Shown piece by piece: positions 1-7,317 of a DNA stretch of 26,844 nucleotides. The stretch is from contig DASZYF010000181.1 of assembly GCA_035545535.1 (NCBI GenBank), forward strand, positions 1-26,844, given 5' to 3'. The position numbers and the translations under genes are program-made. The notes below the pieces were generated by a model. It did no database searches. It was given only the letters and a program-made list of their open reading frames with translations, and was not told where the DNA came from. The number at the start of each line of letters is the position of its first letter. Positions within the stretch are counted from its first letter, which is position 1. The stretch is from DASZYF01 sp035545535 (GTDB lineage: Bacteria > Actinomycetota > Actinomycetes > Mycobacteriales > CAJCIY01).

Positions 1-362
1 CCGGCCTCGGTGCGCTCCGGCGCCGGCCCGAGTCCCGCTGGCGGCGGACCGCCGCCGACGTCGAGCGGCTGGCGGGGCTGCAGCGCGAGCTCCTCGACGC
101 CGGCCTGCGGCTGCTCGCGCCCGGCGGCGTGCTGGTCTACGCGACGTGCTCACCGCACCTCGGGGAGACGGTCGAGGTGGTGCGGGCCGTCAACGGGATG
201 GGCACGGGGATCGGCACGGCGCAGCTGATCGACGCGCGGCCCCTCCTCCCGGGCGTGCCCGGCCTGGGCACCGGACCGACCGTGCAGCTGTGGCCGCACC
301 GGCACGGGACGGACGCCATGTTCATCGCGGCGTTCCGCGCCCTGCCGCAGGGGCACTCCTAA
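1..362 (+). CDS. rsmB: 16S rRNA (cytosine-C5)-methyltransferase RsmB, C-terminal part
   Basis: This is the 3' end of a gene that begins before the window; the reading frame runs from base 3 to a TAA at 360-362. RsmB (Fmu) methylates C967 (E. coli numbering) of 16S rRNA with S-adenosylmethionine. The visible part of about 119 residues is the end of the Rossmann-type methyltransferase domain. It shows the RPE-x-RW-RR segment, LL-APGG-LVYATCSPH with the motif VI cysteine that in this family is the catalytic nucleophile (about codon 52 of the visible frame), then the ET-VEVV helix and a closing GTDAMFIAAF strand. The N-terminal NusB-like RNA-binding domain lies outside the window. rpe follows after 10 bases, an order I recall from other actinobacteria. 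The family call is firm; the exact target base is inferred from the family. Confidence 0.88.
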   Translation, partial: GLGALRRRPESRWRRTAADVERLAGLQRELLDAGLRLLAPGGVLVYATCSPHLGETVEVVRAVNGMGTGIGTAQLIDARPLLPGVPGLGTGPTVQLWPHRHGTDAMFIAAFRALPQGHS

Positions 363-365
363 GGT
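360..365 (+). promoter_or_regulatory. Candidate -10 box for leaderless rpe transcription
   Basis: TAAGGT fits the actinobacterial TANNNT -10 pattern and lies 7 bases before the GTG of rpe. Its first three bases are the rsmB stop codon, so the match could be partly accidental. There is no clear -35 box and no Shine-Dalgarno sequence before rpe. Confidence 0.35.
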
Positions 366-372
366 TCAGCGC

Positions 373-1056
373 GTGAGGGCGGACCCGCTGATCGAACCGA
401 GCATCCTGTCGGCGGACTTCGCGCGGCTGGCCGAGGAGGTCGAGCGCGTCGCGCCGGCGACCGACTGGGTCCACGTCGACGTGATGGACGCGCACTACGT
501 GCCCAACCTCACGATCGGGCTGCCGGTCGTGAGCAGCCTCCGCAAGGCGACGCCGCTGTCGCTCGACTGCCACCTGATGATCGAAGATCCCGATCGCTGG
601 GCTCCGATGTACGCCGAGACCGCGGACAGCGTGACGATCCACGTCGAGACCGCGCGCGACCGGCGAGGGGTCGGGCGGGCCATCCGCGACCGGGGCGCCC
701 GTGCGGGCATCGCGGTCGACAAGCAGACCGACGTCCGGGACGTGCTCGACGTCCTGCCGGACTACGACATGGTCCTCGTCATGACGATCCAGGCCGGCTT
801 CGGCGGTCAGGCGCTCATCCCCGAGCTCCTCGACAAGGTCCGCACCGCGCGCGCGTACCTCGACGAGCACGGTCTCGACCTGTGGCTGCAGGTCGACGGA
901 GGGGTCAGCCGCGACACGATCGAGGCGTGCGCGGAGGCCGGCGCCGACGCGTTCGTCGCCGGCAACGCCGTCTACGGAGCGGCCGACCCGGCGCAGGCCG
1001 TGCGCGACCTGCACGCGCAGGCGAAGGCCGTGAGAGCGCGTGCCGAGCGCCGCTGA
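373..1056 (+). CDS. rpe: Ribulose-phosphate 3-epimerase
   Basis: Interconverts D-ribulose 5-phosphate and D-xylulose 5-phosphate in the cytosolic pentose phosphate pathway. The 227-residue product matches the usual length of about 220 and is a single TIM barrel. It shows PSILSADFARL near the N-terminus, VHVDVMDAHYVPNLTIG (metal-binding His and Asp), LDCHLMIEDP (second conserved His), a GFGGQ loop and LQVDGGVS with the second catalytic Asp, then the phosphate-binding AGNAVYG. The Gly of the usual MDGHFVPN is Ala here, and the strand before GFGGQ reads MTIQA rather than the common MSVNP or MTVEP. The start is GTG, 10 bases after rsmB, without a Shine-Dalgarno sequence. Its last 17 bases overlap ribD, so the two genes are probably cotranscribed; ribulose 5-phosphate is also a riboflavin precursor. 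Confidence 0.95.
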   Translation: MRADPLIEPSILSADFARLAEEVERVAPATDWVHVDVMDAHYVPNLTIGLPVVSSLRKATPLSLDCHLMIEDPDRWAPMYAETADSVTIHVETARDRRGVGRAIRDRGARAGIAVDKQTDVRDVLDVLPDYDMVLVMTIQAGFGGQALIPELLDKVRTARAYLDEHGLDLWLQVDGGVSRDTIEACAEAGADAFVAGNAVYGAADPAQAVRDLHAQAKAVRARAERR

Positions 1057-2050
1057 GCTCGCCGCGCTCGCCCGGGCCGACGCGCTCGGAGCCGCTGGGC
1101 TGGGCAGCACGAGCCCGAACCCGAGCGTCGGCTGCGTGGTGCTCTCGGCCGCGGGCGGAGTCGTCGGTGAAGGCGCGACCGAGCCGCCACCGGGACGGCA
1201 TGCGGAGGTCGTCGCGCTGGCGGCGTCCGGTGACGCCGCCCGGGGCGGCACCGCCGTCGTGACCCTCGAGCCCTGCCGCCACCACGGCCGCACGCCGCCC
1301 TGCACGGACGCGCTGATCGCCGCGGGTGTCGCCCGCGTGGTGCTCGCGGCCCCGGATCCGCACGACGAGGCGGGCGGCGGCGCCGTCGTGCTCGCCGCCG
1401 CCGGCATCGACGTCGAGGTCGTGGGGGAGGACGCAGCCCCGTCGCTGCGCCCGTGGCTCGCCGCCACGCGGAGCGGCCGGCCGTACGTCACGCTCAAGAC
1501 GGCGACCACGCTCGACGGACGGGTGGCCGCGCCGGACGGCTCGAGCCGCTGGATCACGGGCCCCGAGGCCCGGGCCGACGGGCACCGCCTGCGCGCACGG
1601 GTCGATGCGATCGTCGTGGGCTCCGGCACCGTCCTCGCCGACGATCCCGCGCTGACGGTGCGGGACGTCGGGGTGGACCGCACGCCCCTGCGGGTGGTCG
1701 TCGACCGCCGAGGTCGCACGCCGGCCGGGGCGAAGGTGCGCGACGCCGGCGCTCCGACGCTCGTGACCGCGGCCGCGCCGGCCGACCTCCTCGCCGACCT
1801 CTTCGCGCTCGGCGTGCGCCACGTCCTGCTCGAGGGCGGCCCCACGCTCGCCGGGGCTTTCGTGGCGGCCGGACTGGTCGACGAGCTGGTCGCCTACATC
1901 GCGCCCGCGCTCCTCGGCGGCGGGCCGTCGTCGCTCGCGCGGGACGTGACCTCGATCGAGGACGCGGTGCGCCTTTCGGTGGCGGACATCACTGCTGTCG
2001 GCCCGGACGTCCGGGTCACGGCACGATGGAGGCAGGGCGCCACGGCGTAG
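1040..2050 (+). CDS. ribD: Bifunctional riboflavin deaminase/reductase RibD
   Basis: Carries out two consecutive steps of riboflavin synthesis: deamination of the diamino-pyrimidinone ribosylamino-phosphate, then NADPH reduction of the ribose ring. The 336-residue length is a little short of the usual 350-370. The N-terminal cytidine-deaminase-like domain (about 1-145) has HAEV (zinc ligand H54, proton shuttle E56) and the EPC-RHHGRTPPC zinc motif (C79, C88). The C-terminal reductase domain (about 150-336) shows PYVTLK-ATTLDGR, SRWITG, VGSGTVLADDP and LLEGGPTLAGAF, as in RibD and dihydrofolate-reductase-like folds. The GTG start lies inside the end of rpe and ribE follows after 25 bases. No FMN riboswitch precedes it, which leaves its regulation unclear. 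Confidence 0.96.
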   Translation: MPSAAELAALARADALGAAGLGSTSPNPSVGCVVLSAAGGVVGEGATEPPPGRHAEVVALAASGDAARGGTAVVTLEPCRHHGRTPPCTDALIAAGVARVVLAAPDPHDEAGGGAVVLAAAGIDVEVVGEDAAPSLRPWLAATRSGRPYVTLKTATTLDGRVAAPDGSSRWITGPEARADGHRLRARVDAIVVGSGTVLADDPALTVRDVGVDRTPLRVVVDRRGRTPAGAKVRDAGAPTLVTAAAPADLLADLFALGVRHVLLEGGPTLAGAFVAAGLVDELVAYIAPALLGGGPSSLARDVTSIEDAVRLSVADITAVGPDVRVTARWRQGATA

Positions 2051-2075
2051 TGGGCCCCGGAGGAGCGCCCGCGTC

Positions 2076-2669
2076 ATGTTCACCGGCATCGTCGAGGAGC
2101 TCGGCAGCATCGTCGCCGTCCAGCCCGACGGCGACGGCGTGCGCCTCTCCGTCCGCGGTGCCGTCGTCACCGAGGACGCGCAGCACGGCGAGTCCATCGC
2201 GGTCAACGGGGTGTGCCTCACCGTCGTCACCAACGACGACGGCGTGTTCACCGCGGACGTGATGCGCGAGACCCTCGACCGGTCCGCGCTCGGCCGGCTG
2301 AGCGTCGGCAGCGCGGTCAACCTCGAGCGCGCGGTGCGGGTGAGCGATCGGCTCGGCGGGCACCTCGTGCAGGGCCATGTCGACGGCGTCGGCGTGATCG
2401 AAGCCGTCACGCCCGGCGACCGGTGGACCGTCGTGCGCATCTCGCTGCCCGCCGACCTCGCACGCTACGTCGTCGAGAAGGGCTCCATCACCGTCGACGG
2501 CGTGAGCCTCACCGTGTCCGCGGTCACGGCCGATGCCTTCGAGGTGAGCCTCATCCCGACGACGCTCGGCCTCACGACGCTGGGCGTGAAGGGGGCGGGC
2601 GAGCCGGTCAACCTCGAGGTCGATGTCGTCGCGAAGTACGTGGAGAAGCTCCTCGGGTCGCGCGGATGA
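2076..2669 (+). CDS. ribE: Riboflavin synthase, alpha chain
   Basis: Catalyses the last step of the pathway, dismutation of two 6,7-dimethyl-8-ribityllumazine molecules into riboflavin and the pyrimidinedione that is recycled to RibH. The 197 residues form two lumazine-binding barrels in tandem: about 1-97, beginning MFTGIVEELG and containing VNGVCLTVV, and about 98-190, with GHLVQGHVDGVG and ITVDGVSLTVSAV. The repeated G-x-VNG/VDG-x-LTV segments are the internal duplication typical of the family. A good Shine-Dalgarno sequence (CGGAGGAG, about 2057-2064) supports the ATG. Ten bases separate its stop from ribBA. Some databases use ribC for this gene. Confidence 0.96.
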   Translation: MFTGIVEELGSIVAVQPDGDGVRLSVRGAVVTEDAQHGESIAVNGVCLTVVTNDDGVFTADVMRETLDRSALGRLSVGSAVNLERAVRVSDRLGGHLVQGHVDGVGVIEAVTPGDRWTVVRISLPADLARYVVEKGSITVDGVSLTVSAVTADAFEVSLIPTTLGLTTLGVKGAGEPVNLEVDVVAKYVEKLLGSRG

Positions 2670-2679
2670 TGGTCCGGCC

Positions 2680-3930
2680 ATGACCGACCTCGCATCGATC
2701 GAGCAGGCGATCGCCGACATCGCCGCGGGCAAGGCCGTCGTCGTCGTGGACGACGAGGACCGTGAGAACGAGGGCGACATCATCTTCGCGGCCGAGAAGG
2801 CCACGCCCGAGCTGGTCGCCTTCATGGTGCGCTACACGTCGGGCTACATCTGCGTGCCGCTGACCGAGTCCGACTGCGACCGGCTCGAGCTGCCGCCCGC
2901 CTACCACACCAACCAGGACAAGCGCGGGACCGCGTACACGGTCAGCGTCGACGCCCGCGAAGGTGTCGGCACCGGCATCAGCGCCGGCGATCGCGCGACG
3001 ACGATGCGGCTGCTCGCGTCGGCGACCGCGACGTCCACCGACTTCACGCGGCCCGGCCACATCGTCCCGCTGCGTGCCCGCGACGGCGGCGTGCTGCAGC
3101 GCGCGGGTCACACCGAAGCGGCCGTCGACCTCGCCCGGCTCGCCGGGCTGCGCCCCGCAGGCGTCCTCTGCGAGATCGTCAGCCAGAAGGACGTCGGCGA
3201 CATGGCGCGCCTCGACGAGCTCGAGGCCTTCGCGGGCGAGCACGGGCTCACCCTGATCTCGATCGCGGACCTCATCGCGTACCGCCGCCGCTTCGAGAAG
3301 CAGGTCGAGCGCATCGCCGAGGCGACGATCCCGACGGCGCACGGACCGTTCCGCGCCGTGGGCTACCGCAGCGTCATCGACGGGCACGAGCACATCGCGC
3401 TCGTCCGGGGGGACGTCGGCGACGGGGAGCGGGTGCTGGTGCGCGTGCACTCCGAGTGCCTCACCGGCGACGTCTTCGGCTCACGGCGCTGTGACTGCGG
3501 CCCGCAGCTCGACGCCGCTCTGGCCGCGGTGGCGCAGGAGGGGCGCGGCGTCGTGCTGTACGTGCGCGGTCACGAAGGGCGCGGCATCGGACTGCTGCAC
3601 AAGCTGCAGGCCTACCAGCTCCAGGACGCCGGCCGCGACACGGTGGACGCGAACACCGACCTCGGCCTGCCCGCCGACGCGCGCGACTACGGCACCGGCG
3701 CGCAGATCCTCGTCGACCTCGGGGTGCGCACGATGCGGCTGCTCTCCAACAACCCCGGCAAGCGCGCGGGCCTCGAGGGCTACGGACTGGAGATCGTCGA
3801 GCGGGTGGCGCTCGCCGTGCACCCCACGCCCGAGAACCTGCGCTACCTCCGCACCAAGCGCGACCGCATGGGTCACGACCTCCCGGGCTTGGGCGGCGAG
3901 CCCGACGAGGGCGCGTCCCGGGCCACCTGA
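2680..3930 (+). CDS. ribBA: Bifunctional 3,4-dihydroxy-2-butanone 4-phosphate synthase / GTP cyclohydrolase II
   Basis: Supplies both precursors of riboflavin: the four-carbon unit from ribulose 5-phosphate (RibB half) and the diamino-pyrimidinone from GTP (RibA half). The product has 416 residues from the ATG at 2680. RibB (about 1-200) has DDEDRENEGD at 24-33, FTRPGHIVPL near 122-131 and GHTEAAVDLARLAG. RibA (about 205-400) has HSECLTGD-VFGSRRCDCG with the three zinc cysteines C260, C271 and C273, followed by RGHEGRGIGL and LLSNNPGKR. Both halves keep their catalytic motifs, so neither looks degenerate. An upstream in-frame ATG at 2623 lies inside ribE and would add 19 unrelated residues, so I use 2680. 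The segment EIVSQKDVGDMAR resembles mycobacterial RibBA. Confidence 0.96.
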   Translation: MTDLASIEQAIADIAAGKAVVVVDDEDRENEGDIIFAAEKATPELVAFMVRYTSGYICVPLTESDCDRLELPPAYHTNQDKRGTAYTVSVDAREGVGTGISAGDRATTMRLLASATATSTDFTRPGHIVPLRARDGGVLQRAGHTEAAVDLARLAGLRPAGVLCEIVSQKDVGDMARLDELEAFAGEHGLTLISIADLIAYRRRFEKQVERIAEATIPTAHGPFRAVGYRSVIDGHEHIALVRGDVGDGERVLVRVHSECLTGDVFGSRRCDCGPQLDAALAAVAQEGRGVVLYVRGHEGRGIGLLHKLQAYQLQDAGRDTVDANTDLGLPADARDYGTGAQILVDLGVRTMRLLSNNPGKRAGLEGYGLEIVERVALAVHPTPENLRYLRTKRDRMGHDLPGLGGEPDEGASRAT

Positions 3931-3936
3931 GAGACT
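3931..3936 (+). promoter_or_regulatory. Weak -10-like box before ribH
   Basis: GAGACT lies 7 bases before the GTG of ribH. It lacks the leading T of TANNNT but has the same AGACT core and spacing as the boxes before the histidine kinase gene (12280) and tyrS (26491). ribH has no Shine-Dalgarno sequence. This is a pattern match only. Confidence 0.22.
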
Positions 3937-3943
3937 TCCCCCC

Positions 3944-4438
3944 GTGTCCGGAGCCGGAGCGCCTTCCGGTCCCGCGCCCGACGGCGCGGGGCTGCGCGTC
4001 GCCGTGGTCGTGACGCAGTGGCACGCCGAGATCACCGACGCGCTGCTCGCCGGCGCCCAGCGGGCGCTGCTCGAGTGCGGCGTCGTCGACACCGACGTCG
4101 TGCGGGTGCCGGGGGCGTTCGAGCTGCCCATCGTCGCGGCCGAGCTCGCCACGAACCACGATGCGGTCGTCGCGCTGGGGGTCGTCATCCGCGGCGGCAC
4201 GCCGCACTTCGACTACGTGTGCGACGCCGCGACGAGCGGGCTCACGCGGGTCGCGCTCGACAGCGCCAAGCCCGTCGGCTTCGGGCTGCTCACCTGCGAC
4301 GACGAGGCTCAGGCGCGCGACCGGGCCGGCCTGCCCGGAAGCTCCGAGGACAAGGGACGCGAAGCCGTGCTGGCCGCCGTCGCGACCGCCGCCACGCTGC
4401 GCACGCTGCGACATCCCGCGCAGCGGCTCGGCTTCTGA
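3944..4438 (+). CDS. ribH: 6,7-dimethyl-8-ribityllumazine synthase
   Basis: Condenses the ribityl-diaminopyrimidine with dihydroxybutanone phosphate to form lumazine, the substrate of RibE. The 164-residue product has the family signatures VPGAFELP, ALGVVIRGGTPHFDYV (the His of this motif is the catalytic base in the family), LDSAKPVGFGLLT and AGLPGSSEDKGREA. The usual VIRGET or VIRGQT is VIRGGT here. The GTG start is 13 bases after ribBA. The first 17 or so residues are a low-complexity Gly/Ala/Pro tail, common in this family. The protein normally assembles into pentamers or 60-mer capsids. It closes the riboflavin cluster; the order ribE-ribBA-ribH is intact. Confidence 0.95.
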   Translation: MSGAGAPSGPAPDGAGLRVAVVVTQWHAEITDALLAGAQRALLECGVVDTDVVRVPGAFELPIVAAELATNHDAVVALGVVIRGGTPHFDYVCDAATSGLTRVALDSAKPVGFGLLTCDDEAQARDRAGLPGSSEDKGREAVLAAVATAATLRTLRHPAQRLGF

Positions 4439-4481
4439 TCTCGCACCTCACCCACCCCTCATCCAGACCTAAGGACCCGCC

Positions 4482-5357
4482 GTGCTCAACCTCGTCCTGC
4501 CCAAGGGCTCGCTCGAGAAGCAGACCCTCGACCTGTTCGCGGCCGCCGACCTCACGGTGGTGCGAGGGAGCGACCGCGACTACCACGCGACGATCGACGA
4601 CCCGCGCGTCGCCCGGGTGCGCTTCCTCCGCCCGCAGGAGATCCCCATCTACATCGAGCAGGGCGTGTTCGACCTCGGCCTGTCCGGACGCGACTGGGTC
4701 ACCGAGACCGGCGCCGACGTCGTCAGCATGGGCGAGCTCGGCGGCGGCCGCGCGACCGACAAGCCGGTGCGTGTCGTCCTCGCGGTGCCGAACGACGCGC
4801 CATGGCAGCAGGTGTCCGACCTCCCGGAAGGGGTGCGCATCTCGACCGAGATGCCGGAGGTCACCCGTCGCTTCCTGGCCGACCACGGCGTGAAGGCGAA
4901 GGTCTTCACCAGCCACGGCGCCACCGAGGCGAAGATCCCGGACATCGTCGACGCCATCGTCGACCTGACCGAGACCGGGTCGTCGCTGCGCAAGGCCGGA
5001 CTGCGGATCCTCGCGACGATCCTCACCAGCCGCACCGAGCTGCTCGCGAACCGCGACGCGTTCTCCGACCCCGAGAAGCGGGCCGCCATGGACGACGTCG
5101 CGCTGCTGCTGCGCGGCGCGCTCGCCGCTCGTGGCCAGGTGCTGCTGAAGCTCAACGTGTCGGCGGCGCAGCTCGACGCCGTGCTCAGCGTCCTCCCGTC
5201 GCTCGGCTCCCCGACGGTCATGCCGCTCGCGGACTCCAACCTGCGTGCCGTGGAGTCCGTCGTGCCGAAGGACGGCGTCAACACCCTGCTGACCGCGCTC
5301 AAGGCGGCCGGCGCGCGCGACATCCTCGAGCTGCCGATCAGCAAGATCGTTCCCTAG
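4482..5357 (+). CDS. hisG: ATP phosphoribosyltransferase, long (regulatory) form
   Basis: First step of histidine biosynthesis: ATP plus PRPP gives N1-(5-phosphoribosyl)-ATP, feedback-inhibited by histidine. The product has 291 residues. The N-terminal two-lobed catalytic domain (about 1-210) begins LVLPKGSLEKQT and has DLGLSGRDWV and DLTETGSSLR, the PRPP loop. The C-terminal 75-80 residues (LKLNVSAAQLDAVLSVLPS to the end) are the ACT-like histidine-binding domain, so this is the long hexameric form that does not need HisZ. The start is GTG with AAGGA at 4471-4475. The gap to ribH is only 43 bases and holds no hisE, although I recall hisE lying between ribH and hisG in Streptomyces. Confidence 0.96.
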   Translation: MLNLVLPKGSLEKQTLDLFAAADLTVVRGSDRDYHATIDDPRVARVRFLRPQEIPIYIEQGVFDLGLSGRDWVTETGADVVSMGELGGGRATDKPVRVVLAVPNDAPWQQVSDLPEGVRISTEMPEVTRRFLADHGVKAKVFTSHGATEAKIPDIVDAIVDLTETGSSLRKAGLRILATILTSRTELLANRDAFSDPEKRAAMDDVALLLRGALAARGQVLLKLNVSAAQLDAVLSVLPSLGSPTVMPLADSNLRAVESVVPKDGVNTLLTALKAAGARDILELPISKIVP

Positions 5358-5359
5358 AC

Positions 5360-6316
5360 GTGGACGCCCGGATCGCGACCGCGCTGTCGGTCGCGGCCGG
5401 GGCCGCGCTCGCCGTGCAGGCGCGCGTGAACGGCTCGCTCACCGAGCAGCTCGGCCACGGCTCTGCGGTGCCGACGGCGACGGTGTCGTTCGCCGCGGGC
5501 ACGGCCATGCTCGTCGTCGCCGTGCTCCTCGGAGGGCGGCAGGCCCTCGCCCGGCAGTCGTGGCACGCCTGGCGGACAACCGGGCGACCGGTGCGCGTCT
5601 GGTGGTTCCTCGGCGGGCTCGGCGGCGCGTCGATGGTCGGGAGCACGGCGTACGCCGTCCCTCTCGTGGGCGTCGCCTTCGCCACCGTCGCGGCGGTGTC
5701 GGGGCAGCTCATCGGCAGCGCCCTGGTGGATGCCGTCGGCGTCGGCCCCGGTGGGCGGCACACGCCGACGCGCTACCGCATCGCCGGCGTCGTGCTCGCG
5801 CTCGCGGGGCTGGTGCTCGCGGCCGCCGGGCGCAGCGGCGCAGCGGGCGGGGCCCGCCTCGGGCTGCTGCTCCTCGTCGGCGGCACCGGCATCCTGGTCG
5901 CGTTGCAGCAGGCGGCCAACGGCCACGCGCAGCGCGTCACCGGCGACGCCGTGGTCGCGGCCGTCATCAGCTTCGCCGGTGGTGCCGTCGCCCTCTTCGT
6001 CACGAGCACCGTGCTGCTCGCATCCGGCGCGGTCGGACCGCTGCACCAGCCGGGCCTCGCGCACTGGTGGATGTTCTTCGGGGGCGCGGGCGGGGCGAGC
6101 TACATCGCCCTGTCGGCGGCGACGGTGCGCTCGCTCGGCGTGCTGACGCTGTCGCTCGGCCTCACCGCGGGCCAGCTCGTGGCCGGCCTGCTCCTGGACG
6201 CGACGCTCCCGGCGGGGGAGCACCTGCGGTGGACGACGGTCGCCGGGGCAGCCCTCGCGGTGGGCGCGGTCGTCGTCGTCAGCCGGGAAGCGTCAGCCAG
6301 TCGTCGATCCGGTTGA
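5360..6316 (+). CDS. DMT-superfamily membrane protein (DUF606/YdcZ type, duplicated)
   Basis: Predicted integral membrane protein of 318 residues with about ten hydrophobic helices, built as two similar halves (about 1-155 and 160-310). Each half has the DUF606/YdcZ layout: an opening helix with a Q-x-x-x-NG element (AVQARVNGSL; ALQQAANGHA), then a GG-x-GG/AS segment (FLGGLGGASMVGS; FFGGAGGASYIAL) and a Leu-rich QL helix (VSGQLIGSALVDA; TAGQLVAGLLLDA). This repeat supports an ancestral duplication. The substrate is unknown; the family belongs to the drug/metabolite transporter superfamily. The GTG start lies 2 bases after the hisG stop, so it is probably cotranscribed with hisG. Its last 38 bases overlap the convergent deaminase gene. 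Confidence 0.85.
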   Translation: MDARIATALSVAAGAALAVQARVNGSLTEQLGHGSAVPTATVSFAAGTAMLVVAVLLGGRQALARQSWHAWRTTGRPVRVWWFLGGLGGASMVGSTAYAVPLVGVAFATVAAVSGQLIGSALVDAVGVGPGGRHTPTRYRIAGVVLALAGLVLAAAGRSGAAGGARLGLLLLVGGTGILVALQQAANGHAQRVTGDAVVAAVISFAGGAVALFVTSTVLLASGAVGPLHQPGLAHWWMFFGGAGGASYIALSAATVRSLGVLTLSLGLTAGQLVAGLLLDATLPAGEHLRWTTVAGAALAVGAVVVVSREASASRRSG

Positions 6317-7262
6317 GGCCCGTCGTCACGAGCTCCCGGGGAGCTCCGCTGCCGTGGAGCGAGGCCCGCGCAGCCTGGGCGAGGTGGTCGTCGCTGAGCT
6401 CGAGCGCCGTGCGGCACAGCTCGTACTCGGCGAGCAGGTCGGGACCGAACAGGAGCGGGTCGTCGCTGTTGATGCTGCAGCGCACACCCGCGTCGAGCAG
6501 CCGGCGCAGCGGATGCTCCTCGAGCGAGGGCACGACCGCGAGCAGCAGGTTGCTGGTCGGGCACACGTCGAGACAGATGCCGTCGGCCGCGATGCGCTCG
6601 ACCAGCGCCGGGTCCTCCACGGCCCGCACTCCGTGCTGGATGCGGTCGGCGTGCAGGTGGTCGAGCGCGACGCGCACGCTCTCGGGCCCCGCGAGCTCGC
6701 CGGCGTGCGGCGTGCACAGCAGCCCGCCGTCCTTCGCCACGTCGTACGCGGGGGCGAACGGGCCGGGAGGGAACCGCGCCTCGTCGTTGGCCAGACCGAA
6801 CGACACCACGCCCCGGTCCGCCCGGGCCACGGCCTGGTGCGCGATGGTCACCGCGAGCTCGGGGTCCTCGGTGCGGTCCGCCGCCAGCATCAGCCCGAAG
6901 CCGATGCCGAGGTCCGCTGCGGCCCGCAGCCCTTCGTCGAGCACGACGTCGATGACGTGCTCGTCGGCACCGAGGCGCTCGCGGTGGTGCGGCGCGTAGA
7001 ACGACGGCTCCGACCACACGGCGCCCGCCGCGGCGTCGTCCTCGATCCGTTCGCGCACCACGCGGCGCAGGTCGTCGTCGGTCTGCAGGACGGCGCACGC
7101 AGCGAGGTAGGTGTCCGCGAACGCAGTGAACGAGCCGTAGCCGCTGATGACCGGCACCGGCACGTCGTAGCGGTCGGCGAGCTCGTGCAGCGTCGCCGGG
7201 CGCATGCCGCCTTCGAGGTGCAGGTGCAGGTGCGCCTTGGGCAGGTCCGCGAGATCGCGCAT
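6279..7262 (-). CDS. add: Adenosine deaminase family hydrolase
   Basis: Zinc TIM-barrel deaminase of 327 residues, most likely converting adenosine to inosine in purine salvage. The metal and catalytic residues are all visible: H13 and H15 in KAHLHLHLEG, H186 and E189 in TPHAGE, H210 in RIQHG and D267-D268 in NSDDP. The motif after the last strand is INSDDPLLFG rather than the SLNTDDP of classical adenosine deaminase, and the N-terminal motif carries an extra His (H11) where Glu is common. This places it with actinobacterial Add-like proteins, whose substrate is less certain; adenine or aminodeoxyfutalosine deaminase are alternatives. The ATG at 7262 is preceded 6 bases upstream by TAGGTT, so a leaderless mRNA is likely. 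Its 3' end overlaps the convergent membrane-protein gene by 38 bases. Confidence 0.85.
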   Translation of the reverse strand: MRDLADLPKAHLHLHLEGGMRPATLHELADRYDVPVPVISGYGSFTAFADTYLAACAVLQTDDDLRRVVRERIEDDAAAGAVWSEPSFYAPHHRERLGADEHVIDVVLDEGLRAAADLGIGFGLMLAADRTEDPELAVTIAHQAVARADRGVVSFGLANDEARFPPGPFAPAYDVAKDGGLLCTPHAGELAGPESVRVALDHLHADRIQHGVRAVEDPALVERIAADGICLDVCPTSNLLLAVVPSLEEHPLRRLLDAGVRCSINSDDPLLFGPDLLAEYELCRTALELSDDHLAQAARASLHGSGAPRELVTTGLNRIDDWLTLPG

Positions 7263-7268
7263 GGCGCG

Positions 7269-7274
7269 AACCTA
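7269..7274 (-). promoter_or_regulatory. Candidate -10 box for leaderless add
   Basis: On the minus strand TAGGTT (TANNNT) is followed by six bases and the ATG of add, the spacing expected if transcription begins at the start codon. I see no good -35 hexamer. It lies back to back with the box of the divergent gene, all within 55 bases. Confidence 0.55.
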
Positions 7275-7282
7275 GCGACGGC

Positions 7283-7311
7283 GTGACGGTGCGGTGACCG
7301 ACCGATACGGT
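7283..7311 (+). promoter_or_regulatory. Candidate promoter for the TIGR03085 gene (-35 and -10)
   Basis: GTGACG at 7283-7288 (four of six matches to TTGACA) is separated by 17 bases from TACGGT at 7306-7311. The ATG begins at 7318, six bases beyond the -10, which predicts a leaderless transcript. The gene has no Shine-Dalgarno sequence. Confidence 0.6.
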
Positions 7312-7317
7312 GCGCGC

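Noticed and set aside
1020..2080. FMN riboswitch for the riboflavin genes
   Set aside because: ribD overlaps rpe and the gap before ribE is 25 bases, so there is no space for an RFN element inside the operon, and nothing like it precedes rpe.
322..2440. Minus-strand open frames of about 500 codons under rpe, ribD and ribE
   Set aside because: Antisense shadows of well-supported genes, with no family resemblance.
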